Shown here: in pieces, positions 6,831 to 13,690 of the stretch
How positions within the stretch are numbered: the stretch's first letter is position 1
Layout of the letters: every line of letters starts with the position of its first letter
Assembly (NCBI GenBank): GCA_003555415.1
Contig: PWHX01000134.1
Coordinates: 1-13,690, forward strand
Reading direction: 5' to 3'
From: Syntrophomonadaceae bacterium
GTDB lineage: Bacteria > Bacillota > Dethiobacteria > SKNC01
DNA length: 13,690 nucleotides
Notes under the pieces: model-generated
Databases searched by the model: none
The model's input: only the letters and a program-made list of their open reading frames with translations
Told to the model about the DNA's origin: nothing
Position numbers and translations under genes: made by a program

Positions 6831-7030
6831 TTAAGTTTCATCCCTTCCTGGCTTGAAAAAATATCTATCACTTACCAGGAGAGGTGTGAACATTGTCTAG
6901 CTTTACTTTGTGCTCCACTTCACACCAAATATCCTGAGTTTACATTACTTTTCGATAAAAAGCTAAAATACTACTTTTAATATTAACATAATATTATAAC
7001 TCTGTCTAAAGGAAATATATATGCATTTCT
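6831..7030. other. ftsW-murG intergenic region
   Basis: This 200-base gap is the longest inside the cluster. No coding frame or recognised RNA is seen. It holds an 8-bp inverted repeat, GGTGTGAA (6883-6890) and TTCACACC (6919-6926), and an AT-rich pair of the self-complementary octamer TAATATTA (6978-6985 and 6989-6996). No hairpin with a T tract follows ftsW. A promoter for murG would be expected here, but no sigma-A, sigma-E or sigma-H match was good enough to call. Confidence 0.6.
6883..6926. repeat. 8-bp inverted repeat upstream of murG
   Basis: GGTGTGAA at 6883-6890 and TTCACACC at 6919-6926 are exact reverse complements separated by 28 bases. They lie about 55-95 bases before the murG ATG. 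The arms could be a protein-binding pair or a leader hairpin in murG mRNA; the long loop argues against a stable RNA stem on its own. Confidence 0.4.
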
Positions 7031-8134
7031 TTAATACTGTACATATTTAGAAATATTTAAAAGTATCCCTATAGAACTAAGGCTAAAGAAAAGAGAGCTT
7101 CCTCCTGCACTAATAAAAGGTAAGTTAATTCCCGTTACCGGAATAGAACCCGTCACAACACCTATATTTATGATAACTTGTAAAGCTATCATGGAAACTA
7201 TCCCTACTGCCAGCAGGCTTCCAAAAACATCTGGAGCCATCAAGGCCAGTTTAAACCCTCTCCAGATAAGCAGGAAAAATAAAAGAATCACCGTAACAGC
7301 ACCTATAAAGCCTAATTCTTCTCCTATGAGGGCAAAAATAAAGTCGCTGTGGGGTTCAGGCAGGTAGAAAAATTTCTGCCTGCTTCTTCCCAACCCTACC
7401 CCAAAAAGCCTTCCCGGACCTAAGGCGTAAAGGGATTGTATGATATGGTAGCCGGTATCCATTCTATCCGCCCAGGGATCCAAAAAGGAAAAAAATCTCC
7501 TTCTCCTGTACTCCTCCGACAGCATTAAATAACCAATAGCAGGCACACTGGGTATGACTAATGCAAAAATATGCTTCCATTCTATCCCAGCTGTAAAGAG
7601 AATAATTAATACTGTTCCTGCAATAGCCACAGCTGTTCCCAAATCCGGCTGTTTGAGGATAAGCAAAAAACATACTCCCATTATAACCAGGGGAGGAAAA
7701 ACACCTATCCAAAAATTTTTTAATTCTGAATTTTTCTTTGATAAAAAAGCAGCTGTAAATATAACCAACACAATCTTGGTGAACTCTGAAGGCTGTATGG
7801 TCATTCCCCCAAACCCTATCCACCTTCGGGCAGCATTTATTTCAATTCCTACACCGGGAACGTATACTAAAAGTAATAGTATGAAATTTATTAAGAGCAA
7901 AAATTTAATATATTTTTTAATTTTCCAATAGTCATAATTAGCCAGGAATATCATACCTAACAAACCTAGAAAAGCCCAAAAAACCTGTCGTTTTAAAAAA
8001 TAATAGCTATCTCCTTGTATCTCGGTAGCAGTATAAAAACTTGAACTAAAAACCATTACAATGCCAATTCCCAGCAAAATAATAGCTGTAAAAAATATGA
8101 TAAAGTCAGGAGGTTTACCCTTTGTTTTTCTCAA
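7031..8134 (-). CDS. ftsW: SEDS peptidoglycan glycosyltransferase FtsW/SpoVE
   Basis: This is a polytopic SEDS protein that polymerises lipid II into glycan strands with a partner class B penicillin-binding protein. Motifs are RRWIGFGGMTIQPSEFTKI (103-121), KQPDLGTA (161-168), PHSDFIFALIGEELGFIGA (261-279) with the proposed catalytic Asp264, and GSIPVTGINLPFISAGGSS (329-347); about ten membrane helices are visible. A longer frame back to 8218 would overlap murD by over 100 bases. GGGGAGGG (8141-8148) lies a few bases before a TTG at 8134, so that start is chosen: 367 residues, matching the family length, with a 20-base overlap with murD. Position between murD and murG is that of spoVE in Bacillus; the sequence alone does not separate vegetative FtsW from sporulation SpoVE. 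Confidence 0.94.
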   Translation of the reverse strand: MRKTKGKPPDFIIFFTAIILLGIGIVMVFSSSFYTATEIQGDSYYFLKRQVFWAFLGLLGMIFLANYDYWKIKKYIKFLLLINFILLLLVYVPGVGIEINAARRWIGFGGMTIQPSEFTKIVLVIFTAAFLSKKNSELKNFWIGVFPPLVIMGVCFLLILKQPDLGTAVAIAGTVLIILFTAGIEWKHIFALVIPSVPAIGYLMLSEEYRRRRFFSFLDPWADRMDTGYHIIQSLYALGPGRLFGVGLGRSRQKFFYLPEPHSDFIFALIGEELGFIGAVTVILLFFLLIWRGFKLALMAPDVFGSLLAVGIVSMIALQVIINIGVVTGSIPVTGINLPFISAGGSSLFFSLSSIGILLNISKYVQY

Positions 8135-9503
8135 TCTTATCCCTCCCCAAAACTTTAACCAACCTTTTAAACTCGTTACCTCTTTCTTCATAACTATCAA
8201 ACATATCCCAGCTAGCACAAGCCGGTGATAATAAAACCAGGTCCCCTTCTGTGCTCAACTGATAAGCCTTACTAACAGCTTCTTTAATATCTTTAACCAA
8301 TGTAAAATCGTTAAAACCAACTTTTTTTACAGCTTGAGCAATCAATTCCTTTGTTTCCCCCAGAAGCAGCAGGTGTTTTACGTTCCTTTTAATATAACTG
8401 GTTAGCTCTTCAAAACTAGATCCCTTATCCTTCCCACCGGCAATTAATATTACTTTTTGAGGAAAAGCTTCCAAAGCCTTAATAGTAGCTCCTGTGTTTG
8501 TTCCCTTAGAATCATTAATAAAAGTAATTCCCCGGTAAATTCCCACGTTTTCCAAACGATGAGCAACACCCTTAAAAGAACGTAAGGTTTGAGCTATTAC
8601 TTCTACTTTAATACCTGCCACAAAGGATATAGCAACTGCCGCCAGGATATTTTCCAGGTTATGTCTTCCTGGAAGTAAGACTTCATCAATGTGGCATACT
8701 TTAACCGTTTTATTATCTTCTCCTATAACAATATGCTCATTTTTAAGGTAAATTCCTTTTTTTAATTTATTTGCTAAACTAAAAAATAATGTTTTAGCTT
8801 TTATTTCCCTTGTTAAATCAGTTAAATGGTGGTCATCGGCATTAAGTATAGCAAAATCATCTGGCTGCTGATTTCTAAAAATTTGCTTTTTAGCATCCAC
8901 GTAATTTTGTAAGCTGTAATGACGGTCCATATGATCTTCTGAAATGTTTAAAATTGCACCTATATGGGGCCGGAATTTTTCTATTCCTTCAAGCTGAAAA
9001 CTGCTCAACTCTGCAGCAATAATGGAATTAAAAGGAGCTTCTATGGCAATATCGCACAAAGGAACACCGATGTTACCTGCCACATACACGTTTAATCCAG
9101 CTTTTTTAAATATTTCACCAACTAAAGCCGTAGTAGTGGTTTTTCCATTAGTCCCGGTAATACCTGCTATGGGAGACTTTATAAAATGGTAGGCTATTTC
9201 TATTTCTGTTATCACTTTAATTCCTAAATCTTCAGCTTTTTTCAGCGGTTTGATATCCATAGGAACTCCGGGATTTTTTACCACTAAATTTGTATCCGAA
9301 TTTACTATGCCTCCCGGATGCCCCCCTGTTACAATCTTTATATTATGAAAAGACTTTAAAACCTCTATAGAATGTGTCAACTCTTCGCGACATTTATAAT
9401 CATTAATTATAACGTTTGCTCCTTTTTGAGCCAGCAAAAGTGCTGCCGAAACCCCACTGAGGCCCATTCCAAAAACTACTACTGTTTTTCCTTTAAGTTC
9501 CAT
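8115..9503 (-). CDS. murD: UDP-MurNAc-L-Ala:D-glutamate ligase MurD
   Basis: MurD is the cytoplasmic ATP-dependent ligase that adds D-glutamate to UDP-MurNAc-L-alanine. The 462-residue product shows the N-terminal Rossmann-like fold (KTVVVFGMGLSGVSAA), the P-loop GITGTNGKTTTT (114-125), NISEDHMDRH (186-195), a lysine pair in YVDAKKQIF at 205-206 where the family carries its carbamylated lysine, and FINDSKGTNTGAT (328-340) in the C-terminal domain. The ATG at 9503 has GGAGG ten bases upstream. It starts 18 bases after mraY ends, and its last 20 bases overlap the ftsW start, including the run that encodes its C terminus, so the two are likely translationally coupled. Confidence 0.97.
   Translation of the reverse strand: MELKGKTVVVFGMGLSGVSAALLLAQKGANVIINDYKCREELTHSIEVLKSFHNIKIVTGGHPGGIVNSDTNLVVKNPGVPMDIKPLKKAEDLGIKVITEIEIAYHFIKSPIAGITGTNGKTTTTALVGEIFKKAGLNVYVAGNIGVPLCDIAIEAPFNSIIAAELSSFQLEGIEKFRPHIGAILNISEDHMDRHYSLQNYVDAKKQIFRNQQPDDFAILNADDHHLTDLTREIKAKTLFFSLANKLKKGIYLKNEHIVIGEDNKTVKVCHIDEVLLPGRHNLENILAAVAISFVAGIKVEVIAQTLRSFKGVAHRLENVGIYRGITFINDSKGTNTGATIKALEAFPQKVILIAGGKDKGSSFEELTSYIKRNVKHLLLLGETKELIAQAVKKVGFNDFTLVKDIKEAVSKAYQLSTEGDLVLLSPACASWDMFDSYEERGNEFKRLVKVLGRDKIEKNKG
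8141..8148 (-). promoter_or_regulatory. Ribosome binding site fixing the ftsW TTG start
   Basis: GGGGAGGG on the minus strand, inside the 3' end of murD, lies six bases before the TTG at 8134. It is the strongest Shine-Dalgarno match in this stretch. No comparable site precedes the upstream in-frame ATG codons at 8191 or 8218, so it decides the start of the SEDS gene. Confidence 0.8.
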
Positions 9504-9521
9504 ACTTGTAAATCCTCCCTG

Positions 9522-10469
9522 TTAAACAGAAACTAAACCAGTCAGAGCCAGGATAAAAGCAACCGCCCAAAAAACATTTACAACTTTCCACTCACTCCAG
9601 CCGCACAATTCAAAATGATGATGCAGAGGGCTCATTTTAAAAACTCTTTTCCCGGTAAACTTGTAAGCAATCACTTGTATTATTACTGAAAGGGTTTCCA
9701 GAACAAATATCCCACCAATTATAACCAAAATAAATTCTGTTTTAGTTAAAACTGCTACCGTGCCCAAAACCGCCCCCAGAGAAAGAGACCCAACATCTCC
9801 CATAAATATTTTTGCAGGGTGAAAATTATATATTAGAAACCCAAAGCAGGCTCCTACCAGAGCCGCACAAAAAAAAGCAATATCGGTAAACCCCAAGCTA
9901 AAAGCAATAAACATATAAGCTAAAAGACTTATAATAGCAGTACCAGAAGCTAATCCATCTAAACCATCTGTAAGATTTACAGCATTAGATGAACCTATTA
10001 TAATAAGCAACATAAAAATGGGATAAATAATACCTAAATTTACCGAAGGTCCGAAAGGGATATCTACAACGGTACTATGTCCATTTATCCACAAGACGAC
10101 TGCCAGTAGTAACACCAGAAATGCCTGACCCAAAAGCTTATTCCGTGCCTTTAACCCCAAGGAACGCTTATAAATATACTTGGACATATCATCTAGCAGA
10201 CCAATAGCTCCATTACCAAGAATAATCAAAACAAGGAGATAAAAATTTAAAGTTTTAGGAACCATAAACAATGAAGTTACCAGCAGTGAAAAAAGAAAAA
10301 TTACCCCACCCATAGTAGGAGTCCCTGTTTTCCTTAAATGACTGTAAGGCCCGTCTTCCCTTACCTGCTGTCCGAATTTAAGTCTTCGGAGCCTGTAAAT
10401 AATTATTGGACCTGTGATTACGCTTATTAAAAATGCTATAAACATAGTATGATAAAACTCTACCTTCAT
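9522..10469 (-). CDS. mraY: Phospho-MurNAc-pentapeptide transferase MraY
   Basis: MraY is an integral membrane enzyme that transfers phospho-MurNAc-pentapeptide from UDP to undecaprenyl phosphate, giving lipid I. The 315-residue product has HLRKTGTPTMGGVIF (44-58), the Mg-binding DD at 93-94 in GLLDDMSKY, NAVNLTDGLDGLASG (162-176), FLIYNFHPAKIFMGDVGSLSLG (positions 211-232) with Asp225, and MSPLHHHFELCGW (279-291), the HHH motif of the family. About ten hydrophobic helices alternate with these loops. The ATG at 10469 is preceded by GGGAG with a spacing of about seven bases. It lies 18 bases after murF and 18 before murD, within the tightest part of the operon. Confidence 0.98.
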   Translation of the reverse strand: MKVEFYHTMFIAFLISVITGPIIIYRLRRLKFGQQVREDGPYSHLRKTGTPTMGGVIFLFSLLVTSLFMVPKTLNFYLLVLIILGNGAIGLLDDMSKYIYKRSLGLKARNKLLGQAFLVLLLAVVLWINGHSTVVDIPFGPSVNLGIIYPIFMLLIIIGSSNAVNLTDGLDGLASGTAIISLLAYMFIAFSLGFTDIAFFCAALVGACFGFLIYNFHPAKIFMGDVGSLSLGAVLGTVAVLTKTEFILVIIGGIFVLETLSVIIQVIAYKFTGKRVFKMSPLHHHFELCGWSEWKVVNVFWAVAFILALTGLVSV

Positions 10470-10487
10470 AATAATCTCCCTGGTAAA

Positions 10488-11861
10488 TTATTTTAAAAAC
10501 TCAACTATTTTCTCCATTTTCATTCCCCGGGACCCTTTTACAAGGATATAATCTCCAGGACGAAGGATTTCTACTAATTTTTTCTCCAGATCTATATGAT
10601 CTGTGAAATGCCAGGAATCAGTTATTCCCTTTTTCCTGGCCTCTTCTACTGCTATAGACATCAAATTTCCAAATCCTAAGAAAATATCAACTCCTATAGA
10701 AGCTGCATGCTGACCAACTTCTTTGTGAGCCTTTTCCTTTATAGAGCCAAGTTCCAACATGTCGCCCATCACTGCTATTAAACGAGAACCCTCCCCTACA
10801 AGACCCAGAGTTTTTAAAGATGCCTTGGTAGAAGACAAATTGGCATTATAAACATCATTAATAATAGTTATCCCACGGGAAGCATCTATTACTTCCATAC
10901 GCATACCTGTTAATTCAGGTTCGACCAAACCATGTTTAATCTCCTGTAGAGATACTCCAAAATAAAGGGCACATGATACGGCAGCCAAAGCATTATATAC
11001 ATTATGTTCCCCGGCTAGGGGGATAAAAAGTTCCTCTTCCTGTCCCCTGGCATTTACTTTGAAATAAGTTCCCTTATTTTTCGGTGCCAGATCATATCCC
11101 CTTATATCAACTTCCTCTTTTATACCGTAAAATATAACTTTACCTTTAAAACCTTCTGCTATACGGCGGAGCCAGTAATTATCACCATTAAGAATAGCTA
11201 TGCTACCTGGCCCCATCTCTTCCAAAAGCTCTCCCTTAGCCCGTGCTATACCTTCTACCGAGCCTAACAATTCAAAGTGAGCTTCCCCTATATTAGTAAT
11301 AACACCGACTTCCGGGCGGGAAAGTTTAGTCAGCAGCCTTATTTCCCCCCGATCGCTCATGCCCATCTCTAATACAGCTGCCTGGTGGTCTTTTGTTAAT
11401 TCCATAAGCATTAAAGGTAATCCTAGATGATTATTTAAATTACCCTCTGTTTTAAGAGTATTAAAACTGTAACCTAAGACACTTGCTATAAGATCTTTTG
11501 TAGTCGTCTTGCCTGAACTTCCGGTAATTCCTATAACCCTGACGGAAAACTTGTTCCGGTAATATTTGGATATTTCCTGTAAGGCTTTAAGGGGGTCGTT
11601 GACCCTTATTATTACTCTATCATAGGGATAATTTTCCCCTTCATTTATGTACGATATAATAGCTCCGGAAGCTCCTTTTTCCATGGCATCAAATATATAT
11701 TTATGTCCATCAGTCTGTCCCCCCTTAAGAGCTACAAAACAATCTCCCGGCTTAAGGGTCCTTGTATCAATAGAAAAACCGTTTATAGAAGCCCATCTAT
11801 TCCCCTGGACCATTTCTCCAGCGGTGACTCGTAAAATTTCTTCAAAGCTAATATCTACCAT
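10488..11861 (-). CDS. murF: UDP-MurNAc-tripeptide:D-Ala-D-Ala ligase MurF
   Basis: MurF completes the UDP-MurNAc-pentapeptide by adding the D-Ala-D-Ala dipeptide in an ATP-dependent reaction in the cytoplasm. The 457-residue product has the N-terminal substrate domain (IDTRTLKPGDCFVALKG, 31-47), the P-loop GITGSSGKTTTK (111-122), the Mg/ATP site TNIGEAHFELLGS (189-201), HNVYNALAA (286-294) and INDVYNANLSSTKASL (334-349), a motif typical of MurF. The ATG at 11861 has AGAGG six bases upstream. It begins 27 bases after murE and is followed by mraY. The Ddl enzyme that would supply D-Ala-D-Ala is not in the window. Confidence 0.97.
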   Translation of the reverse strand: MVDISFEEILRVTAGEMVQGNRWASINGFSIDTRTLKPGDCFVALKGGQTDGHKYIFDAMEKGASGAIISYINEGENYPYDRVIIRVNDPLKALQEISKYYRNKFSVRVIGITGSSGKTTTKDLIASVLGYSFNTLKTEGNLNNHLGLPLMLMELTKDHQAAVLEMGMSDRGEIRLLTKLSRPEVGVITNIGEAHFELLGSVEGIARAKGELLEEMGPGSIAILNGDNYWLRRIAEGFKGKVIFYGIKEEVDIRGYDLAPKNKGTYFKVNARGQEEELFIPLAGEHNVYNALAAVSCALYFGVSLQEIKHGLVEPELTGMRMEVIDASRGITIINDVYNANLSSTKASLKTLGLVGEGSRLIAVMGDMLELGSIKEKAHKEVGQHAASIGVDIFLGFGNLMSIAVEEARKKGITDSWHFTDHIDLEKKLVEILRPGDYILVKGSRGMKMEKIVEFLK

Positions 11862-11888
11862 ATAAATCCTCTCTTTACTATTTGAAAA

Positions 11889-13385
11889 TTATTTTTGCAG
11901 CTTCTTTTTAAGCATTTCTCTGGCTACTTCCCGATCGTCAAAGGTTATGGTCCGATCTTTAAAGATCTGATAGTTTTCATGGCCTTTTCCGGCTATAAGT
12001 ACGACGTCACCGGCTTCAGCCATATGAATAGCTTTAGAAATAGCCTTTCGCCTGTCCTGGCAAATTTCAAATTCTTCAATTTTTTTATTTGTCAAAAGGC
12101 CCGGTTCTACATCTTGGAAAATCTGCCTTGAACTTTCTGTGCGGGGATTGTCTGTAGTTAAAAAACAATAATCACTGAATTTTCCGGCTACTTCTCCCAT
12201 AGGAACCCTTTTAGCTCTGTCCCTGTCACCTCCACAGCCAAAAACAGTAATAACTCTCTTCTCAGCAAATTCCTTAATTGTCCGCAGCACATTATCCAAA
12301 CCATCTGGAGTGTGGGCATAATCAACAACTACGGTAAAGTCCTGACCCATCTCAATTTTTTCAAAACGTCCCGGAACTCCTGTAATCTTTTCTAATATTT
12401 TTTTGGAAGTTTCCCAGCTTAAGCCCTCTATAAAGGCTACAGTTAAAGCTGCAAGAGCATTATATACACTGAAAAGGCCGGTAAGTTTTAAATTAATATC
12501 CCCTTCTCCCCAGGGACTTTCCACATAAAAAGAAACTCCGATATCCTTTATAACTATATTTCTAGCCATTACTTCAGCCTCATGTTTAATGCCGTAAGTT
12601 ATTTTTTGTACTCCCACCTGGTCACTTATATATTTAAAATTGCGATCATCTCTGTTAATTACAGCTATCTTTGGACGTCCTTCTTTTTCCGGCAACGCCC
12701 CTAGCCAGGAAAACAGTTTCCCTTTAGCCCTTAAATAACGGTCAAAAGTCTGATGAAAATCCAGGTGATCATCAGAGATATTAGTTAACACACCAATATC
12801 AAAGTCACAACCCGAAACTCTTTTTAAGTCCAGGGCATGGGAAGAGACTTCCATAGATACATGACTCACACCTTCTTTTAGCATATAAAAAAATATATCT
12901 TGAAGGTCGGGAGATTCAGGAGTTGTAGCCAGCACCGGCAACGTTTTTTCTCCCAATTTATATTTTACAGTACCTATAAGCCCTGTTTTTTTACCAGCCT
13001 CAGATAGCAAAGTATCTATCAAGTGGGCAGTAGTAGTTTTACCGTTAGTCCCTGTTATTCCAATTAGCCTTAATTTAGTCGAAGGAAACCCATAATATTT
13101 TGAGGAAATAACAGCCATGGCTTCCCTTACTTCAGGAACTATAATTTTAACAGCTCCCTCTACCTCTTCTGTGTCCTTCCTGTCCGTAAGAACAGCTCCG
13201 GCCCCCCTGCTTACAGCATGGGATATAAACTCAGAACCGTGAGCCCTGGTACCAGAAAGACAGGCAAAAATATATCCTGGCTTCACCTTCCGGGAATTAT
13301 AAGTAATACCCTTTACCTTAAAGTCACTAAAACCTTCTACTTTTTTAACCAGTAAAGAATTCAAGATAACACTTAACCTTGTCAA
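11889..13385 (-). CDS. murE: UDP-MurNAc-dipeptide:meso-diaminopimelate ligase MurE
   Basis: MurE adds the third stem-peptide residue. The 498-residue product has the N-terminal uridine-binding domain (YNSRKVKPGYIFACLSG, 29-45), P-loop GITGTNGKTTTAH (109-121), TTPESPD (154-160), NISDDHLDFH (202-211), a candidate carbamylated lysine at 221, DYAHTPDGL (355-363), and DNPR at 412-415. DNPR marks enzymes that bind meso-diaminopimelate rather than lysine, so this organism should have mDAP-type peptidoglycan. The start is a TTG at 13385, supported by AGGAAGG seven bases upstream. It is the first gene of the cluster in this window; spoVD/ftsI, ftsL, rsmH and mraZ, which usually precede it, are not seen within the 305 bases available. 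Confidence 0.97.
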   Translation of the reverse strand: MTRLSVILNSLLVKKVEGFSDFKVKGITYNSRKVKPGYIFACLSGTRAHGSEFISHAVSRGAGAVLTDRKDTEEVEGAVKIIVPEVREAMAVISSKYYGFPSTKLRLIGITGTNGKTTTAHLIDTLLSEAGKKTGLIGTVKYKLGEKTLPVLATTPESPDLQDIFFYMLKEGVSHVSMEVSSHALDLKRVSGCDFDIGVLTNISDDHLDFHQTFDRYLRAKGKLFSWLGALPEKEGRPKIAVINRDDRNFKYISDQVGVQKITYGIKHEAEVMARNIVIKDIGVSFYVESPWGEGDINLKLTGLFSVYNALAALTVAFIEGLSWETSKKILEKITGVPGRFEKIEMGQDFTVVVDYAHTPDGLDNVLRTIKEFAEKRVITVFGCGGDRDRAKRVPMGEVAGKFSDYCFLTTDNPRTESSRQIFQDVEPGLLTNKKIEEFEICQDRRKAISKAIHMAEAGDVVLIAGKGHENYQIFKDRTITFDDREVAREMLKKKLQK

Positions 13386-13516
13386 TGTCAGACCTTCCTC
13401 TCCGATTTGACTAAGCTGAAAATTACAGACTTTCTTATGGCTTTTAATTCAGCAAAACATATTATTAACCTTATCTTATATTTTATAATTTAAAATCTAA
13501 AAAGCAAGTTACTTTA
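13386..13516 (-). other. murE leader region
   Basis: These 131 bases lie between the presumed mobile-element end and the murE start. They hold the candidate promoter at 13480-13507, the murE ribosome site AGGAAGG, and a leader hairpin with arms GCTGAA (13415-13420) and TTCAGC (13448-13453), extendable by AT pairs with a small bulge. No T-box, riboswitch or reading frame was recognised. Confidence 0.5.
13480..13507 (-). promoter_or_regulatory. Possible sigma-A promoter for murE
   Basis: On the minus strand TTGCTT (13507-13502) is followed after 16 bases by TAAAAT (13485-13480). The -10 matches five of six consensus bases, the -35 only three. The surrounding DNA is very AT-rich, so chance matches are common. 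If the neighbouring element really separates murE from spoVD, a promoter in this place would be needed, which is the main reason to list it. Confidence 0.3.
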
Positions 13517-13626
13517 TTGAACTACTCTCACTTAGCTCCTTCGGAGCTTGAAGTGGAAGATTCTGACTTGCTTTGCCAGAATCCAAGCTGTCGTTCAACA
13601 GACGCTTGTAAGCAGACTAAGGTTCT
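13517..13626 (-). mobile_element. Probable right end of an IS200/IS605 (TnpB-type) element
   Basis: Read on the minus strand, a bulged hairpin (CACTT-AGCTCC arms at 13529-13539 and 13543-13555) is followed by GTGAGAGTAGTTCAA, ending at 13517. A subterminal bulged hairpin followed by a GAGTAGTTCA-like end is typical of right ends of IS200/IS605/IS1341 elements. Two further stem-loops lie just inside (13559-13583 and about 13586-13608). The element body, with any tnpB, would lie to the right, outside the window, with its gene pointing toward murE. No transposase or left end is visible, so it could also be a remnant or a small non-autonomous element. Recognition is by pattern, not by a database match. 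Confidence 0.5.
13517..13626 (-). ncRNA. Omega-RNA-like (reRNA) scaffold of the element end
   Basis: TnpB systems make a right-end RNA whose structured scaffold covers the 3' end of the element and whose guide is copied from the flanking DNA. Here the minus strand shows three consecutive hairpins: AAGC-CTGT/ACAG-CTT (about 13586-13608), GATTCTG/CAGAATC (13559-13583) and the bulged terminal hairpin (13529-13555), then TTCAA at 13517-13521. The guide would be the next roughly 16 bases (13516-13501). Extent of the 5' end is a guess. The three-hairpin order ending in TTCAA is the support; expression is unknown. Confidence 0.4.
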
Positions 13627-13634
13627 ATAACAAA

Positions 13635-13673
13635 TCAGGCAGAAGAAGGCTGTTTTAGCCCTTCTTCTGCTGA
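13635..13673. repeat. 17-base-arm bulged hairpin near the right edge
   Basis: Arms at 13635-13651 and 13657-13673 pair over 16 positions with one bulged base in each arm, around a GTTTT/AAAAC loop. The core is CAGAAGAAGG against CCTTCTTCTG. On the minus strand it is followed by GATTTGTTAT, a poor T tract; on the plus strand T's come only after a further dozen bases. It may be a weak terminator of the gene to the right or part of the mobile element. Confidence 0.65.
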
Positions 13674-13688
13674 CTCTAAAAGTTTTTT
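13635..13688 (-). CDS. Possible 3' end of an upstream reading frame, unidentified
   Basis: The frame entering from the right edge reads KKLLESAEEGLKQPSSA and stops at TGA (13635-13637). It is just upstream of the omega-RNA-like scaffold, where the 3' end of a tnpB gene would be expected, but these 17 residues carry no recognised TnpB motif. The frame coincides with a strong hairpin, so it may instead be non-coding terminator DNA. Neither reading can be proven from this window. Confidence 0.18.
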   Translation of the reverse strand, partial: KKLLESAEEGLKQPSSA

Positions 13689-13690
13689 AA

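Noticed and set aside
6792..6980. 62-codon plus-strand frame across the ftsW-murG gap
   Set aside because: It begins inside murG antisense and has no ribosome site; the part in the gap shows no protein-like features.
7464..7823. 119-codon minus-strand open frame inside ftsW
   Set aside because: Out-of-frame overlap on the same strand as a convincing SEDS gene; cysteine- and aromatic-rich translation typical of a frame-shifted membrane protein.
7554..7931. 125-codon plus-strand open frame inside the SEDS gene
   Set aside because: Antisense shadow of membrane-helix codons; composition follows the real gene and no family is recognisable.
13386..13516. T-box or other riboswitch in the murE leader
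   Set aside because: No T-box anti-terminator core or other known aptamer motif, and no terminator hairpin with a T tract before murE.
1..13690. CRISPR array, toxin-antitoxin pair, defence island or biosynthetic cluster
   Set aside because: No spaced direct repeats and no unassigned genes; every large reading frame is accounted for by the division and cell wall genes.

Overview
The window is a division and cell wall (dcw) cluster, all on the minus strand. In transcription order (right to left) it holds murE, murF, mraY, murD, a SEDS-family ftsW/spoVE gene, murG, murB, murA, ftsQ/divIB, ftsA and ftsZ. All eleven genes look intact, with their expected active-site motifs and no frameshifts. No RNA gene outside a mobile-element end, no CRISPR array and no unknown multi-gene system is visible. 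The DNA is AT-rich.

The organism is most likely a low-GC Bacillota of the Clostridia type. The gene order supports this, as do a diaminopimelate-type MurE (DNPR motif), a MurB with the Ser-type SAGSVFRNP loop, purine-rich Shine-Dalgarno sites of the AGGAGG/AGGGGG kind with frequent TTG/GTG starts, and an FtsZ ending in DIPAFLRKRK. The SEDS gene lies between murD and murG, where Bacillus keeps spoVE. That position, and a sigma-H-like promoter before ftsA, hint at a spore former. This is inference, not proof.

Layout: bases 13386-13690 are non-coding DNA upstream of murE. They carry what looks like the right end of an IS200/IS605 (TnpB-type) element with its omega-RNA-like scaffold, then a murE leader. 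Bases 11889-8115 hold the tightly packed murE-murF-mraY-murD run, with ftsW overlapping the end of murD. Two longer gaps follow, 200 bases between ftsW and murG and 173 bases between murG and murB; the second is where many relatives keep murC, which is absent here. murB and murA are 15 bases apart. A perfect 30-base palindrome sits between murA and ftsQ. A 123-base gap with a sigma-H-like promoter precedes ftsA-ftsZ. The operon ends in a strong intrinsic terminator at 62-95.

The pathway is lipid II synthesis plus the cytokinetic ring. MurA and MurB make UDP-MurNAc from UDP-GlcNAc. MurC (not in this window), MurD, MurE and MurF build the pentapeptide. MraY and MurG make lipid I and lipid II, and the SEDS protein polymerises glycan. 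FtsZ forms the ring, FtsA tethers it to the membrane, and FtsQ/DivIB belongs to the divisome scaffold. The genes are conventional; the points worth a second look are in the gaps between them.
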